A stretch of 64,000 bases of DNA from Vitis vinifera (Eukaryota; Streptophyta; Magnoliopsida; Vitales; Vitaceae), in NCBI RefSeq assembly GCF_030704535.1, contig NC_081815.1:4226501-4290500 (forward strand), in the 5' to 3' direction. Shown here in pieces: positions 52,601 to 63,757 of this stretch (positions within the stretch are counted from its first letter, which is position 1; every line of letters begins with the position of its first letter). The notes under the pieces were generated by a model. It had not been told where the DNA came from and did no database searches. It was given only the letters and a program-made list of their open reading frames with translations. A program made the translations under genes and the position numbers.

Positions 52601-53908
52601 CATGGTCCTGACAGTAGTGCACCTGCTTGGAAATCCTTAAAGACAGCGTCTGAGGTCAATGATATGCGCCCTCCAGAAAATAATACAATAGCAGGAACTG
52701 AGACAGGGCCAACACTAATAGGAAGACGGCCTAATTCAGTAGAAACTGCCACAGTCACAGCAATTGAAACACAGTTTCAGCCTAAAGAGGATCTTCAGAA
52801 ATTGGTCTTTAAGAATGCTTTTGAACAAAGTTCATCTCCACAGATATCAATGTCTGAGTATGAAGAAGCTGCAGCAGTCAGGTCAGATTCCTTGCTTCCA
52901 GCTGAAGGCTTTAATCAAAGCAGATCTCTTCTAAGCACAGATCAGAGTTCAGAGGAGCAAGTGGATGGCCCCATTGAACCAGAAGAGCGCTGGGAATCAT
53001 CCCCAGGTTTTGATGTTCTTGTGGATAATATTTCAGAGAATTTGGTTTACGAGGATGAACCTGAGTACTTACTGGCTCTTGAAGGAGAAGGCAGGGAGCT
53101 GAACGGTCAATTCTTGGGTTATGATTTTGAAGACCCAGTTGAATATGATCTCATGTACCCAGAAGCTGAAATTTTGTATGACCACAGGATATATGATTCT
53201 TTTGATTGTTTGGACAATGAGCATAGTTCTGATCATGTAAGAAATATTCCTGGGTGCTCTAGGGAGAGAATTTTGGATCCTATTTTGCCCCGGAAAAGGA
53301 AAAATTTTCCAGTGGAACTAGCAGTAACTGGAAGGAGTGGTCTTGATCTTCGAGACCGACTGAGAAAACGTCGGGTAACTGATGGTCACACGGTTACCCG
53401 TTTCTCAAGAAGGCATGATTCATCTTGTCTGATTGGTCGAACCAGAGAAAGGCGTCGAAGGCATGGTATGGACCAGCAGCTGCAAGGAAGATCTGCATCA
53501 GAAGTCAGAAAAAACATTATTGGAATGCTCAGTGAGAATGAAACTCTTTCAAATCGTGGGAACAAGCAAGGTTGGGTTAGACGCTCTCGCCTACCCAAGT
53601 CTCGGCAGCATTACAAGGAAAAAGGGCACTCCCAAAGGCAGCATATTTCATCTGAAGACTCAAGGAAACCAGTTTCAAGAGAGAGAATATCTACTCGAGA
53701 ATATACTACATTTACAGGACCTAAGTCCCTTGCCCAGATTAAGGAAGAGAAGAGGAAAGCTGAAGAAAATGGAGAGGGCTTTGGGAAAATGGGATATTCA
53801 AGCAATACCCCATCCGCAGATTTCCAGGGTCCCAAACCTTTGAGTGAAATCCTCAAGGACAAAAGAAAGCTGGGTTCAGCGATGGATGGCAATATTATCA
53901 GCAGCTAA
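46623..53908 (+). CDS. CCCH zinc-finger protein, ZC3H11A-like layout, 543 aa
   Basis: Three exons, 46623-46694, 47406-47516 and 52460-53908 (1632 nt, all phase 0). Three fingers lie at the N-terminus: C12-x9-C22-x5-C28-x3-H32, C43-x7-C51-x4-C56-x3-H60 and C91-x7-C99-x5-C105-x3-H109. This N-terminal trio, with DCVYF and a short middle finger, matches the layout of animal ZC3H11A, an mRNA-export factor, and of plant proteins such as Arabidopsis C3H17 (family knowledge, from memory). An acidic middle (about 170-290) is followed by a basic segment with RKRK, RLRKRR and RERRRRH (about 338-390) that would serve as a nuclear signal. Two related motifs end the protein: GPKSLAQIKEEKRK (about 481) and GPKPLSEILKDKRK (about 518). 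The 4.9-kb intron 2 contains a LINE split by another element. A nuclear RNA-binding role is likely; the precise job is inferred. Confidence 0.93.
48390..48708. mobile_element. Candidate MITE in intron 2 of the second CCCH gene
   Basis: ATATTTGGTTCGACGAAAG at the left and TCTAAGAACCAAACATAAA at the right are imperfect inverted repeats sharing TTTGGTTC. The AT-rich interior has no coding capacity. Similar ends are seen near 27.4 and 62.8 kb. Confidence 0.5.
48745..51500 (+). pseudogene. 5'-truncated L1-type LINE, interrupted by a nested element
   Basis: In sense orientation with the host gene. RT palm fragments come first (DPLSSFLFILVMEVL, then VADDNFAF, a decayed FADD box, at 48745-48910). 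The RT C-terminal region follows (RFMRRLASWKSQSLSEGG, 49150-49260) and NKALLGKWLWKFA (49420-49455). After a foreign block (49772-50855) the zf-RVT region resumes: WEAAWELMKKGWSF and VHILIHCK at 51030-51150. Stops and shifts are numerous. The endonuclease is absent. Confidence 0.88.
49772..50855. mobile_element. DNA element nested in the intronic LINE
   Basis: The left end GTTGCAACCAAGGATGAAAATAT is mirrored by the right end ATTTCAAACCTTGGCTGCAAC. Both borders carry words such as GATATATCAGGATAT and CCAATATATCAGCAATAT, a pattern of repeated ATATCG/GATAT motifs seen in a common plant non-autonomous element. No transposase is present. It splits the LINE and is therefore younger than it. Confidence 0.7.
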
Positions 53909-55272
53909 AATGTAATCATTTTGACTTTGAGAGGATTGTAGCCATTTAGTGGAAACTTTGAACAAATTTGTAGAAGATGATGATGTCAATCAGCCTGAGA
54001 AGCCTTCTAGCATGTTCTCATTTTTTTTTTTGAGCTCATATCTGCTGGCTTCCTGGTATTTCCTACTACTAGATGAAGACCATCAAGCTTCCTGCTAGTA
54101 GTGAAACAACGGAAGCCTTGAGATGCTCACCAGCCTTTGTTTTGGATATTCAAGATCCCTCCTGTCCCCCCAAAACAACCTCATTTAGTGAATGAGAAGC
54201 GTAACCTAGAGCAGGCTCATTGATTGGCACCTGCGAATATAGAATTTTGCTTATTGAGCTTGCTGATATTTCCTGTATAGAAATGCTTTTATCAGTTCTC
54301 ACATTTGTGTTGAGAAAACCATGTCCGTTGCAATGCTTGTGATGTGTGACAATGATGTATCTTCAAAGACTATGAACCGAGGCTCTTATCACATTTTTCT
54401 TTATGGATTTGCCTGAATCTTTGGTCTTCCCTGTCCAGTCAGTTTTGTCATGAAACTCCTGATTTATTTGAGCGTATTGAATTAATGTGGTGGTGGGATT
54501 GTTTCCATTATGGTATTCCTTATGGATTTTCTTTGTGTACATCTTGTCCATATACTCCGATCCCGACAAATTAAGGTAATTATCTTTCATTTTAATACTA
54601 GCATTGGATGTTGGCCTTCTTTCTTATTTCTTTCTCCTTGTAAGATTTTGGTTAATCCATCGAAATTTAGATGGTTTCGTTTCGAATCTAACCCGTGGCT
54701 TTCTGTTGATGTTGACTAGATCCCACCCAATTAGCTATTAGACAAAGAATGAGCCGGAGACATTGACGTAAGCTTAACCAAGACACTGTAATTTCCAGTC
54801 GCGACGGAATTAAATTATATCGTAGATGCCTTGCTTCCTCATTACAGTGTCGTGGGCGAAACTTTCGAATGACTCCTATGTTTTCAAGGTTACTTTCTAC
54901 GATATTCCTTCAAAGTTCGATAATAGCGTTGTAGTAGGCATTTATATACTCTTACGGTTCTCAAACTTTTAACATTACCAAATAGGATCAATTATTTATA
55001 CTAGTGTCCAATGATGATGTTTCAATTTATCGATTGAGCTTTATCATTCACCTTCTAAAACTTAGGATCGTAAAAATGAATGGATGAATGGATGGTCGGA
55101 TATTTAATAAAAAATTTGTCCAAGTGTTTCTTATGGAATAAGTTTTATTTCCATTTATTAAAATCTTATAATATTTATATGATTCTTTTAACTAAAGTTA
55201 AAAATAAAATATTACCTCAAATTGATCTTAATACTATTCAATAATTAAGGCTTAGCTCATAAAGAGTTTTAA

Positions 55273-55356
55273 AGTATATTTGATAATGATTTTAGAAAAC
55301 GTTTCTAAAATTTTTAATACTTGAATGATTAAAAATTTTAAAAACGTTTTTTAGAA
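55273..55356. mobile_element. Short inverted-repeat element (family A, copy 6, partial)
   Basis: TATATTTGATAATGATTTTAGAAAACGTTTCTAAAATTTTTAATACTT is the family left arm. The right arm is reduced to AAAATTTTAAAAACGTTTTTTAGAATT, so the terminal CACTATCAAAC is missing. Confidence 0.65.
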
Positions 55357-55849
55357 TTATAAAATAGGTTATTAATTTATTGAATTTTAATGAAACCGAG
55401 GTGTTAATACCTAGTTTGTGACGGTCCTATGTATTGTCCTCACTCCTGGCAGCCTTCATTTTTATTCTACTACTGAATGATAGCTAGCCGCTAGGGCTGG
55501 AAATCATGGAAGGCATCGAGGCAAAAAGGCCTTCTAAAAACCCAAGGTTGAGTTGTAATAAGTTAATAACATCACCTGTAGGGGAAATAGCCAACTCAAC
55601 AGGGAGATACCATTGGGCAACAAAGCTCCCTGACTTCAATTTTCCAATCAAAAGAATGGATTTCATTGGTTGGTCATGGGTGGGTGTTGAAGGAGGCTTT
55701 CCCAAGTCCTCATATCCAATATGATGTACAACTCAGAACCAACCTTCAAGGAAGTTCAAAGTAGTCAAATTTAAAATTGTATCCCCTTCTTAACAATCCA
55801 TGTAGATGCCCATCCCCTCTCCCTTGCTCCCCCTTTGTCATTTTCCCCT

Positions 55850-55880
55850 CTCTCCCCCTCTCTCTCTCTCTCTCTCTCTC
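55850..55880. repeat. (CT)n microsatellite in the MASS-type promoter
   Basis: About 30 bp of CT repeats within a longer pyrimidine tract (55797-55897), directly upstream of a TATA-like TTTTTATATGAAG. Such Y-patches are common in plant core promoters. Confidence 0.9.
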
Positions 55881-55895
55881 CCCCCTTCCCCTCTT

Positions 55896-55905
55896 TTTTA
55901 TATGA
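55896..55905 (+). promoter_or_regulatory. TATA-box candidate of the MASS-type gene
   Basis: TTTTTATATGA lies about 115 bp upstream of the ATG and just after the CT tract. A start near 55930 would give a leader of about 85 nt that includes the GA repeat. Confidence 0.5.
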
Positions 55906-55978
55906 AGAAAAGTCACACCCATATAGGTGGATTAGTTGATCAACATTAATCACCAAAGCTTAACGTTGTAGATCACAC

Positions 55979-55981
<3 letters not shown>

Positions 55982-56013
<32 letters not shown>
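55982..56013. repeat. (GA)n microsatellite in the leader
   Basis: About 31 bp of uninterrupted AG repeats ending three bases before the MASS-type ATG. GA repeats bind plant BPC (GAGA-binding) factors; variable length here could alter expression. The functional part is inference. Confidence 0.95.
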
Positions 56014-56015
<2 letters not shown>

Positions 56016-56016
56016 G

Positions 56017-56361
56017 ATGGCTGGTTTGCAAAGGTCTGAAATATCATTTAGGAGGCAAGGCTCATCAGGCTCGGTATGGGATGACAAGTTCTTAGCAGGA
56101 GCCTTGAACCAGGCGAAGCAAAATGATCAAGAAGAAGAACAAAAGGCTGAGGCCGGAGAGGCAAAGCTTTCACAAAGCCCTGCACCCATCAGTGTGATGG
56201 AACGCAGTCGATCTAATGGAGGACAAGCATATAAAACAGTCAAGGTTGCACCAGCCATCGACCCACCTTCCCCTAGGGTCTCTGGCTGTGGTCTCTGTGG
56301 TGTTTTTGGGAAACCGGTCAAGTCCCACCACCGCCCCAAACGGGGTAAGCGTAAATCATAA
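56017..56361 (+). CDS. MASS-type MAPK substrate protein, 114 aa
   Basis: Intronless frame beginning MAGLQRSEISFRRQGSSG. It has the short-family hallmarks I recall from Arabidopsis MASS1-3 (At1g80180, At1g15400, At5g20100), which are phosphorylated by MAP kinases and modulate stomatal development. These are a conserved N-terminal SFRRQGSSGSVWDDK (10-24), a variable middle, and a C-terminal CGLCGVFGKP (91-100) followed by the basic tail KRGKRKS. Two Ser-Pro sites, S54 and S85, are candidate MAPK targets. Cys91 and Cys94 beside the basic tail could support membrane attachment. The GTG just before the ATG is not a start. Regulation may involve the GA repeat in its leader. Confidence 0.88.
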   Translation: MAGLQRSEISFRRQGSSGSVWDDKFLAGALNQAKQNDQEEEQKAEAGEAKLSQSPAPISVMERSRSNGGQAYKTVKVAPAIDPPSPRVSGCGLCGVFGKPVKSHHRPKRGKRKS

Positions 56362-56869
56362 ATTTCTGTACCTGTTCTACGGTGGCACAACATCATCTTC
56401 CAATAAGGTGAACACAGCATGTGTGCTTCTTGGTTTTTGTTTCCCCCTCTCACTGTCTTTACATGGCCATATCCCCCATATATATATATCATCAGTCTCG
56501 AAAAAAACTGAGATACAAGAGTACTTCTATTGCACAAACCAAAGGTATATGTTTGATTAATTTTTGTACGAAAACCCCTTGTTCATGGGCTTCTCTCCTT
56601 TAGCTCATAGAGGTATTGATGTAGTTCTGCTTGATGTAATTCTTGTGCATATTAATGTCATGGTTTTTGGGCTTGGATCATACTTTCCCCCTACATTTTT
56701 CTCTCTGTGTTTCGCCCTCTATAATGCCTACCACGCGCCATGGAAACAGATGGAAACTGACACCAATTATTCAATAAAAATGGCTGATCTTATCTCACTT
56801 TGACCGTTTCTATGGCCTCAATGTGCTGTTTGTTCAGCCCTTATTGATCATTGATCAATTGAATTCACT

Positions 56870-59800
56870 TTTTTTTTTTTTTTTAAAAAGATCAATTATG
56901 AATGATGGGTATGCTTCAAAGAGCAGGGTCAACTGCCCCTCGAGCTGCCATCGCTTTCTTGCATAGCGCGACCCTATAAAAAAACCCCATATGTAGAGAA
57001 TAATTTATTCATTATAGCAACTTGAAATTGCAGTGGATGCAATTTAGTTAGCAACGTAGGCAACTTCGCTTTCGATTAATACCTCTTTTTCTTTTTTTAT
57101 CACTTTTATGACCTACCCAGAGGCAGCCATCATCCTTGGCCTTTCAAAAAATGGCCAAACACATTGGTCTAATGAACTTTTGGCACTTGAGTAATGGCCG
57201 GTAAAAGTTTTTCTATAAACCCTAAATCCTATCTAAACTTCCAAGGTGTATTCTTTTATATAAATATACATAAGGTGTTGGGTGAAGTCAAGTTATTTTT
57301 GAGTTTAAAAAGGCTTTGTGATGGTGGTTGTGCCATGTGAAATGTCTGAAAAAAATATTAAAGAGGGTGAGGTCTAAGCTTCTGATGCCCAACTAGTGAC
57401 CCAATCCAACATAGCCCATGTATTAAATCATTTATCAAATCTTTGAGCATGGTACTGAGATCAAAAAGGAAGTTGGATGTTGAAGATCAGCACTACAGCC
57501 AAACACAAGTTTTCCCCAAGTTTCAAGTAGAAAATCATCACTCAATCTGTTTTCTTGTGCTTTAGGCTGAGTGGAATCTTTTCACTAAAGTCCTTCAAAA
57601 AATCATTCTCAGCTCTACCGTCACTCTTCCACATGTTGTTAAATCACTAACTACATCTTTTTCTTCTTCTTCTTTTTCAAAAACAACGGGCCACATCAAT
57701 ATTTGTAGGATTCACTGATGATCAAAACTGCAAAATTGGAAAGAGGGCTCAGCGGCCTAAGCAGCGTAAGCATGCATCTAACTAAAAAGTCATAGTCTCT
57801 GTCCATCTCTCCGTCACTCTCTCACATGGGGACGCCACCAAACCCCACACACATCAACTCTCTCGAGATGTCTCTGTTGAATTTCACGAGTGATACAACC
57901 TAATATATACCCACATCCATCCTCTCCACCTGTCACTTCTGGGTCTCATATTTTTTACTCACATTTTATACCGACATCTTTTCTAACCAAATTAATCTGA
58001 TGTAAATTTTCCAGCCCAAAAACTAGGGCTGCCATTGGCTGCCATTCATCTTGATGAGTCATGTTCTTATCACATTCGTGTCAAAATTTAGCTACTTTAC
58101 TAAGCAAGCTAACTTAAACACGACACTAGGAACAATAATAATAAGGTTATAAAGCTAAACCCACCTATGGTCTTGATATTAAATATGTAACATATTATGT
58201 AATTTGTTTAACCCGTTTAATAATGAGATCTTCGTATTTAATAATCGAATTAAGTTACATTTTTATACGATTAATATCTCAATTAAATATATTCATAATT
58301 TAATCGTGATTGAAATACGAACAATTGTCTTTTAAAAATATAAATTTATAAGTAGTGGGGTATTTTGGTATTTAGTTTTTAAACAACTATATTTTAATAA
58401 TACATATTTTTAAATAACAATTTAAAAAAATCCTAGAGAAATGAGGTGTTAACCAAGATGGCTAAGTTCATGGGTGACCCACGCATGTCCGGATAAATCA
58501 CAACTTGCCTTGCCGGCCCTGTATATATTTATGTACAAGATAAATATGTACACCTCACACCTCATGAATTTTGGACATGTATTTCAGGCTTATATTCCAA
58601 AGTCAATGAATTGAGAAGTGGTGGGGTCCTTCAAACTATATATTACTTCAATTAATCTGATCTTATTAGGTGATTTGTTGTGTTGCGTTACCTTCATTCA
58701 CGAGTCTTACACTATATCAAGACGAATGATATGGTCACCATCTGCATTGATTGAGTTTTGGAAAACTTCAAGTCACATGAGTATCAAGTTGTGTTACCCC
58801 AAATTTGAAGATTTTCTTGTCAATCGGGTGATGGGTGGTCACACCAGTGTGGGGGCAATTTTCAACCCATCTGGAGCCTTCACGTGTGAATCGAACCAAC
58901 CTCACCTACACCCTCACATACAATTGAACCAATCTCACCTATACCCCTATCATGATATTCCTACCCAGGTGCGAAACTAGCTAAAAAAAGCTCCCCTTCT
59001 TACCAAATGAGACCCAAACCCAGGTCCACTGCTACCCCCATTGCTTTTAATTGACAAAATTTATGTAGAGTGTCGGCGCTGTCAGCATTCCGAAATTGAT
59101 TTTTTTCAACCACCATTGATATGTTTTTTGTACTCTTATATTACTGAAATGGATTGGGTTAGGAACAATTTTTTAATGTATGGGAAGAACCCCTCTTTCC
59201 TTGAAGTTTCCTTGAAGAAGGGCATTTTTATATCTAAATTGAATGTTTTATCTGGGGATTGGAGTTGAAGGCAAGGAAAGGACCCACAGGGCTTTTGGGT
59301 GTGTGAACAACAAACACATGAAGCCAATATCACACCCAATACCCAGAGGGAACACATGGGTCAAGCCCAGCTGGCAGCCTCACTTGACTCATAATGGTAG
59401 GCTAATAACCCACTTTTTCCTCTTCTTTTCTGAAAACCCTTTCTTTTTCTTCCATCATTTTTCATTCTCTATCGTTGAAAATGTGTGATACAAATCATAC
59501 AATACCAACATACTAGAGGACATTAATGATGCTAACAATAAAGCTGGGGTTATGAATTATGCACTCATATGATGGCTTGACAATATGGAAGCAGATTTGA
59601 AAATGGTTAGACAACAACATGGAGGTAAAGGAAAATATCACCCATTTTCATTGCTATTTCTTTTGATCATTGAATGAAGTGATTGAATGTTAATAAAAGT
59701 GATTCAAATAAATGGAAATATGTTTATGGATCCTATAATTACTCTACCTTTGTCAATAACAGAGTACTTCAAAGACTCTGTTCAACCTTCACTTATAATT
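56870..59800. other. Intergenic region right of the MASS-type gene
   Basis: I see no gene. 58040-58440 carries words such as CCCGTTTAATAATGAG and ATTTAATAATCG that resemble a dispersed AT-rich repeat also present in the racemase intron (22.86-23.25 kb). Frames at 58618-58980 and 59041-59488 show no known motif. Confidence 0.6.
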
Positions 59801-59805
59801 ATTGG

Positions 59806-61130
59806 GTTTATTTTTATTTTTGTAATAAGTAAAGGGTTGACTTTTATAGATGACAAATAAGAATGTTATATCCTCATATAGGGAGCATATAGAAGGTATC
59901 GAAGGGCACAACCTAAGAGGGAAGGGACAAAAATAAAAAATAAAAAATAAAAAAAATAAAACACTCTCTTACCAAGAACTCATTCAATCTATGAGTTCAA
60001 TAAGAGATATTGAACCTATTTTTATGTATTTGTTACCCCACGATGAAACATTACTAAGGAATAATTGTTTTGATACTTAAATCAATTGATCATCACCATC
60101 AAACACTCTATGGTTTCTTTTCTTTTTTCAAATTATCCAAAAAAAGTATTAAGGGAAATCGTTCTTCAAACCTTCTTACTTTGTAAAAACCTTAACAGAG
60201 TGTCATTTGTTAGATGAAAAAAGGACTCGAATTATGTCAAATAAATAAAATAGAAGCTACCATAGTGATCTTACTGTGAGATAATGAATGAGAATATGGT
60301 TTATTGATTTCTCTTTGCATTTACAAAAAATATAGCTTTCAGCTAATGTTCATCCTCTCTTTTGAATTTGATTCATGACTAACATTTTGCCCTAACTAGC
60401 TTCCCATGGAAAAAAAAAATGATACTTTTGAAAGGGTCCATAAATTCTAAATGATGGTGACAAAAAAAGGGAATTGCATGCCTTCACTCCATAATAAAAT
60501 AAAAAATTCAAAATTCCCTTCCTAAAACCCATCCAAGTTACTCTATCTTTCGCATCCCTCTTTAGGAGCTTTCCTTAAACCTTGGAAAAAAAACCCTTTA
60601 CAAAATCTTGCTCTCAATCATTCATATATCCAATGAAATAAAGATTTCAATTTCCCCCATCACCTATATTATCCTAAGCATTTGTCACCCAAGCTCTCTT
60701 CAACGTAACTAAGGCATACAAGGAAGGAAAAATACTAGTTAAAGGTTCATCTCTACACCATTTATTATTCGATGGATCTTGATTTCAAACACCAACCCAA
60801 TGTCATCCCCTTACTTTATAAGAGTACCAACCTCCTCCTTATCTTTTCTTGATTGGCTATTTTTTAAAAAAGTATTTCCCTCTAATGCATACGTAATAGC
60901 CTTATTAAGAGAAGAAAAGTTTCTTACCACTGAGCCCCCTTATTTGTCTCCCCACACACAGTTGATAATTTTATTAAATGTTTTTTTTTTTCATCAAAGG
61001 ACGACTTTGTGAATTTTCTCATTCCTTAATATAACTTTCCTAGGCATGCCATATAGGGACATGAAGTAAAGACCAAATTACTTGCCCTCGCTAACTAACT
61101 TCTAAATATGAAGAGGTTGCATAACGGGAT
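59806..61130 (-). pseudogene. 5'-truncated L1-type LINE remnant, antisense
   Basis: On the minus strand, LINE ORF2 pieces appear in order with many stops: YFMSLYGMPRKVILRNEKI (about 61070-61010), PSLYALVTLKRAWV (about 60730-60690), DRVTWMGFRKGI (about 60550-60515), PWEAS, CKCKEKSINHILIHY and RSLW*LLFYLF (60405-60210). A 3' UTR and a short A-rich end (T-rich on the plus strand, about 59806-59822) follow. Endonuclease and most of the RT are missing. It belongs to the same family as the other L1 copies in the window. Confidence 0.82.
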
Positions 61131-61139
61131 ATTTGATTA

Positions 61140-61855
61140 GAAGGGTCAAAATAATCGTCTTTTTTTTTTAAATGGTTGTCACTCTTTCAAAACCAAAAGA
61201 ATTATTTTTTTTTTCAATAAAAATATTATACTCATTTCACATCAGAGATTTATCCTTTGAAATTATATCTAAATTTTAAAAAATAATAATAAGTTTTATT
61301 TTATAAAATGAGGAATATTTTGACCTTTTGGCCCAAATATTCCTCACAAAATTGGACCCAACGTAGTTAGAACTTACTTCCCAAATATAATTAGACCATG
61401 TAACTAGGGTTACCTTTTTTGGTAGAGAACCGCTAAATCCATCCTAGGAAAATTCTCCGTGAGGCAAAAGGGTGGACAGTGGATTTGTTTTTTTTTGGGT
61501 ACCGAAACCCAACGCTCCCAAAATTAGGACCCAAGGCCCGTAATCAGAAGCGGTGTAGGCTGATGATGAATGCTCAATCAGGTACTCGGCCCAGTACAGA
61601 AATGGGCTCAAAGTGGGCCACCCACTACCTGGATTTCATCATTGAAAAGGCTAGGACCACAACAAAACAATCGAAATTCATAGAAACACAACATTTTATC
61701 ACAATCGCAAGTCATTTACAAACATAAGAAAAACATAGAAAATAGTGATCAACCACAAGAAAATAAATAAATAATTAATAAAATTGAAAAAAGAATCAGA
61801 GAAGAAACCTATATAAAAGCAGCATTAGTTTTCAACTATATATATATATTTTATC
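61140..61855. other. Spacer between the LINE remnant and the dynein light chain gene
   Basis: AT-rich DNA, partly the likely 3' UTR of the minus-strand gene near its right end. A frame at 61479-61727 (+) has no recognisable motif. No gene is called. Confidence 0.55.
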
Positions 61856-63686
61856 TTAGACTGAATCCAAAGCTCTTTGAACTTTGGTTTTGAATACTAA
61901 AATAAATAATTTCTCCATTGAAAAGTAAAGGAAACCTCCCGTGGAATGGGTCACGAACGAGCCAAAACTTGAGCCCACGATGCAATGCCAGGCCGGCCCA
62001 TACACCTTATCAAACTCCTACATGTGGAGAGAGATTTAAATATGACAATGAGTACATGATTTAACTCAAAATTAAATATTTTTAAATTGTAATTTTCAAT
62101 CTCAGTGTATACGTGGGGAGTTTGATTTGACAAAGGCCAATTCGATGAACCTAATTGTCCAATCAAGCTCGCAATTATTTGGATGTCTTTTGGACAGGTT
62201 CTTGTATCAAATATACTAATATTGGACGGATGTAATTGATTGTTTTATGAGATATTCCACGGGCACTCATATGGTCAACGAATCTCAATGGAGAAATTTT
62301 TTATTATTATTGTGTTTATATTTGAAAATTTGTTAAAAAAAAAAAAAAAAAAACCCAAACCACTTATTTTATTTATTTGAATGAAATGAAGCATACTTAG
62401 TGTGATAGTATTTGTTTTTTTTTATTAAAAAGATCGAATTTGCTTTAATTATGTTCATTAATATCAACTAATTATTTTTAGTGAAACAGAGAAAATAAAA
62501 TATTTTAGTTTTTTTTATTCAACCACAAAACAAATATTATTTCAAAAATTGCTAAGAAAAATAAAAAATATAAATAAAAAAATAGATTTAAATTTAATTA
62601 ATTATATATATAGATATATATTATTTTAAATTCATTTAATTTATTTCAACTTTTTATTAAAGAAAAAGTAAATAATTTAAAGATATATAAATTTTTTACT
62701 CATTTTAATCATATTTGATTTTTTGTTACCAATAATACTGTGAAACATCAAAAAAAAAAATTCTTAACATTAACCAAACATAACATGAAGAAAATGATAT
62801 GAAAAAAATTGATATGAATTCCTAGATTCCCTCCTCTTGTAATTCAGAAATTTCTTTCCTTTTCTTACCAATAATACTGTGAAACATCAAAAAAAAAATT
62901 TCTTAACATTAACCAAACATAACATGAAGAAAATGATATGAAAAAAATTGATATGAATTCCTAGATTCCCTCCTCTTGTAATTCAGAAATTTCTTTCCTT
63001 TTCTATAAGAAAAGAAAAGAAAATGGAAAAACACGTTCCAAATCCCCATTATGGTCCTCTGTTATTGTTGATGGTCATGTGGGGTTGCATATGAACAAGA
63101 TCCAATCATTCAAGAGAAAGAAAGTCCAAAAAGAACCGCCCAGAAAATAATTTTTCATGGAAAACACTTTCTTCTCTTCTGTCATTTGTGATTTATAAAT
63201 TAGGTATTAAAATGTTGTGAATATTAGAACTAAAGGATGAACAAAAGAGAGAAAAAATGAATGAAACGAATCAAACAAGTAGAAAAGAATTAAGAAGCCT
63301 ACCTTCTTGATGTTATAAGCCATGTGTTTAGAGCTGAACTTCTCCAAGCTATCAAAAGTCCGGCGAGCACACCTAAAAGCATGCACCTGCATGAATCCAG
63401 GCATGTCCGTCACCAACACCTTCACTTGAAGAAATGCCGCCACCGACGACACATTCGTCTCTATGCATGACACTGACTTCCTCGCCTCCACCACCACCCC
63501 TCCTCCTCCCTCCACCACCCTCTCTCCACCATACTGAGCATTTTCTCGACAAGTTTTTGATTTCCTCAGCCCCCAACTCCAGCCAACCTGCTTCTTAACA
63601 CTCAACCTTTCCTCGGACTTCTTCTCCCCCTCGCCGGAGCTATAAACACATAGGAGTCCTCTCTCTTTCTTCACATGGCTGCCCAT
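61856..63686 (-). CDS. Dynein light chain (LC8 type), plant, 181 aa
   Basis: Two exons on the minus strand, 63686-63303 and 62017-61856 (384 + 162 nt, phase 0; donor AAG|GTAGGC, acceptor GTAG|GAG). LC8 proteins are small dimerising hubs that bind linear motifs. Higher plants lack dynein heavy chains, so the role is probably as a general adaptor. The LC8 domain covers about residues 85-174: [47 protein letters not shown] and GGFLYFS. In animal LC8 the central strand reads GKxFGSYVTHE; here Lys and the final Glu are Ser and Ser. A basic, glycine-rich N-terminal extension of about 85 residues has no known domain. Exon 2 is far from exon 1 (1285-bp intron with a tandem repeat). It may correspond to Arabidopsis At5g20110 (from memory). 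Confidence 0.93.
62726..63003. repeat. 139-bp tandem duplication in the dynein light chain intron
   Basis: TTACCAATAATACTGTGAAACATC starts at 62726 and again at 62865. The following bases (CATAACATGAAGAAAATGAT...TTCCTTTTC) match almost perfectly, differing mainly in the length of one A run. Confidence 0.97.
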
Positions 63687-63741
63687 TGCTCTTGGACTAA
63701 TGAGTCTCTCTTGGTTGCTTTCAATATTATGGCTGGGGTTG

Positions 63742-63757
63742 CAAATATAGAGGGGGT
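63742..63757 (-). promoter_or_regulatory. TATA-box candidate of the dynein light chain gene
   Basis: Read on the minus strand, CCCCTCTATATTTGC lies about 60 bp upstream of the ATG. Transcription would begin near 63715 with a short leader of about 30 nt. Confidence 0.45.

Larger units (their letters stand above)
53909..55980. other. Spacer between the second CCCH gene and the MASS-type gene
   Basis: Contains the 3' UTR of the CCCH gene (to about 54330) and AT-rich spacer with a partial family A repeat (55273-55356). Open frames at 55484-55724 on both strands show no recognisable motif. No gene is called. Confidence 0.6.

Noticed and set aside
55484-55724. About 72-codon frames on both strands
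   Set aside because: Mirror-image open frames without motifs; coding cannot be shown.
58618-59488. Frames of 75-120 codons
   Set aside because: No recognisable domain, and the region lies between repeats.
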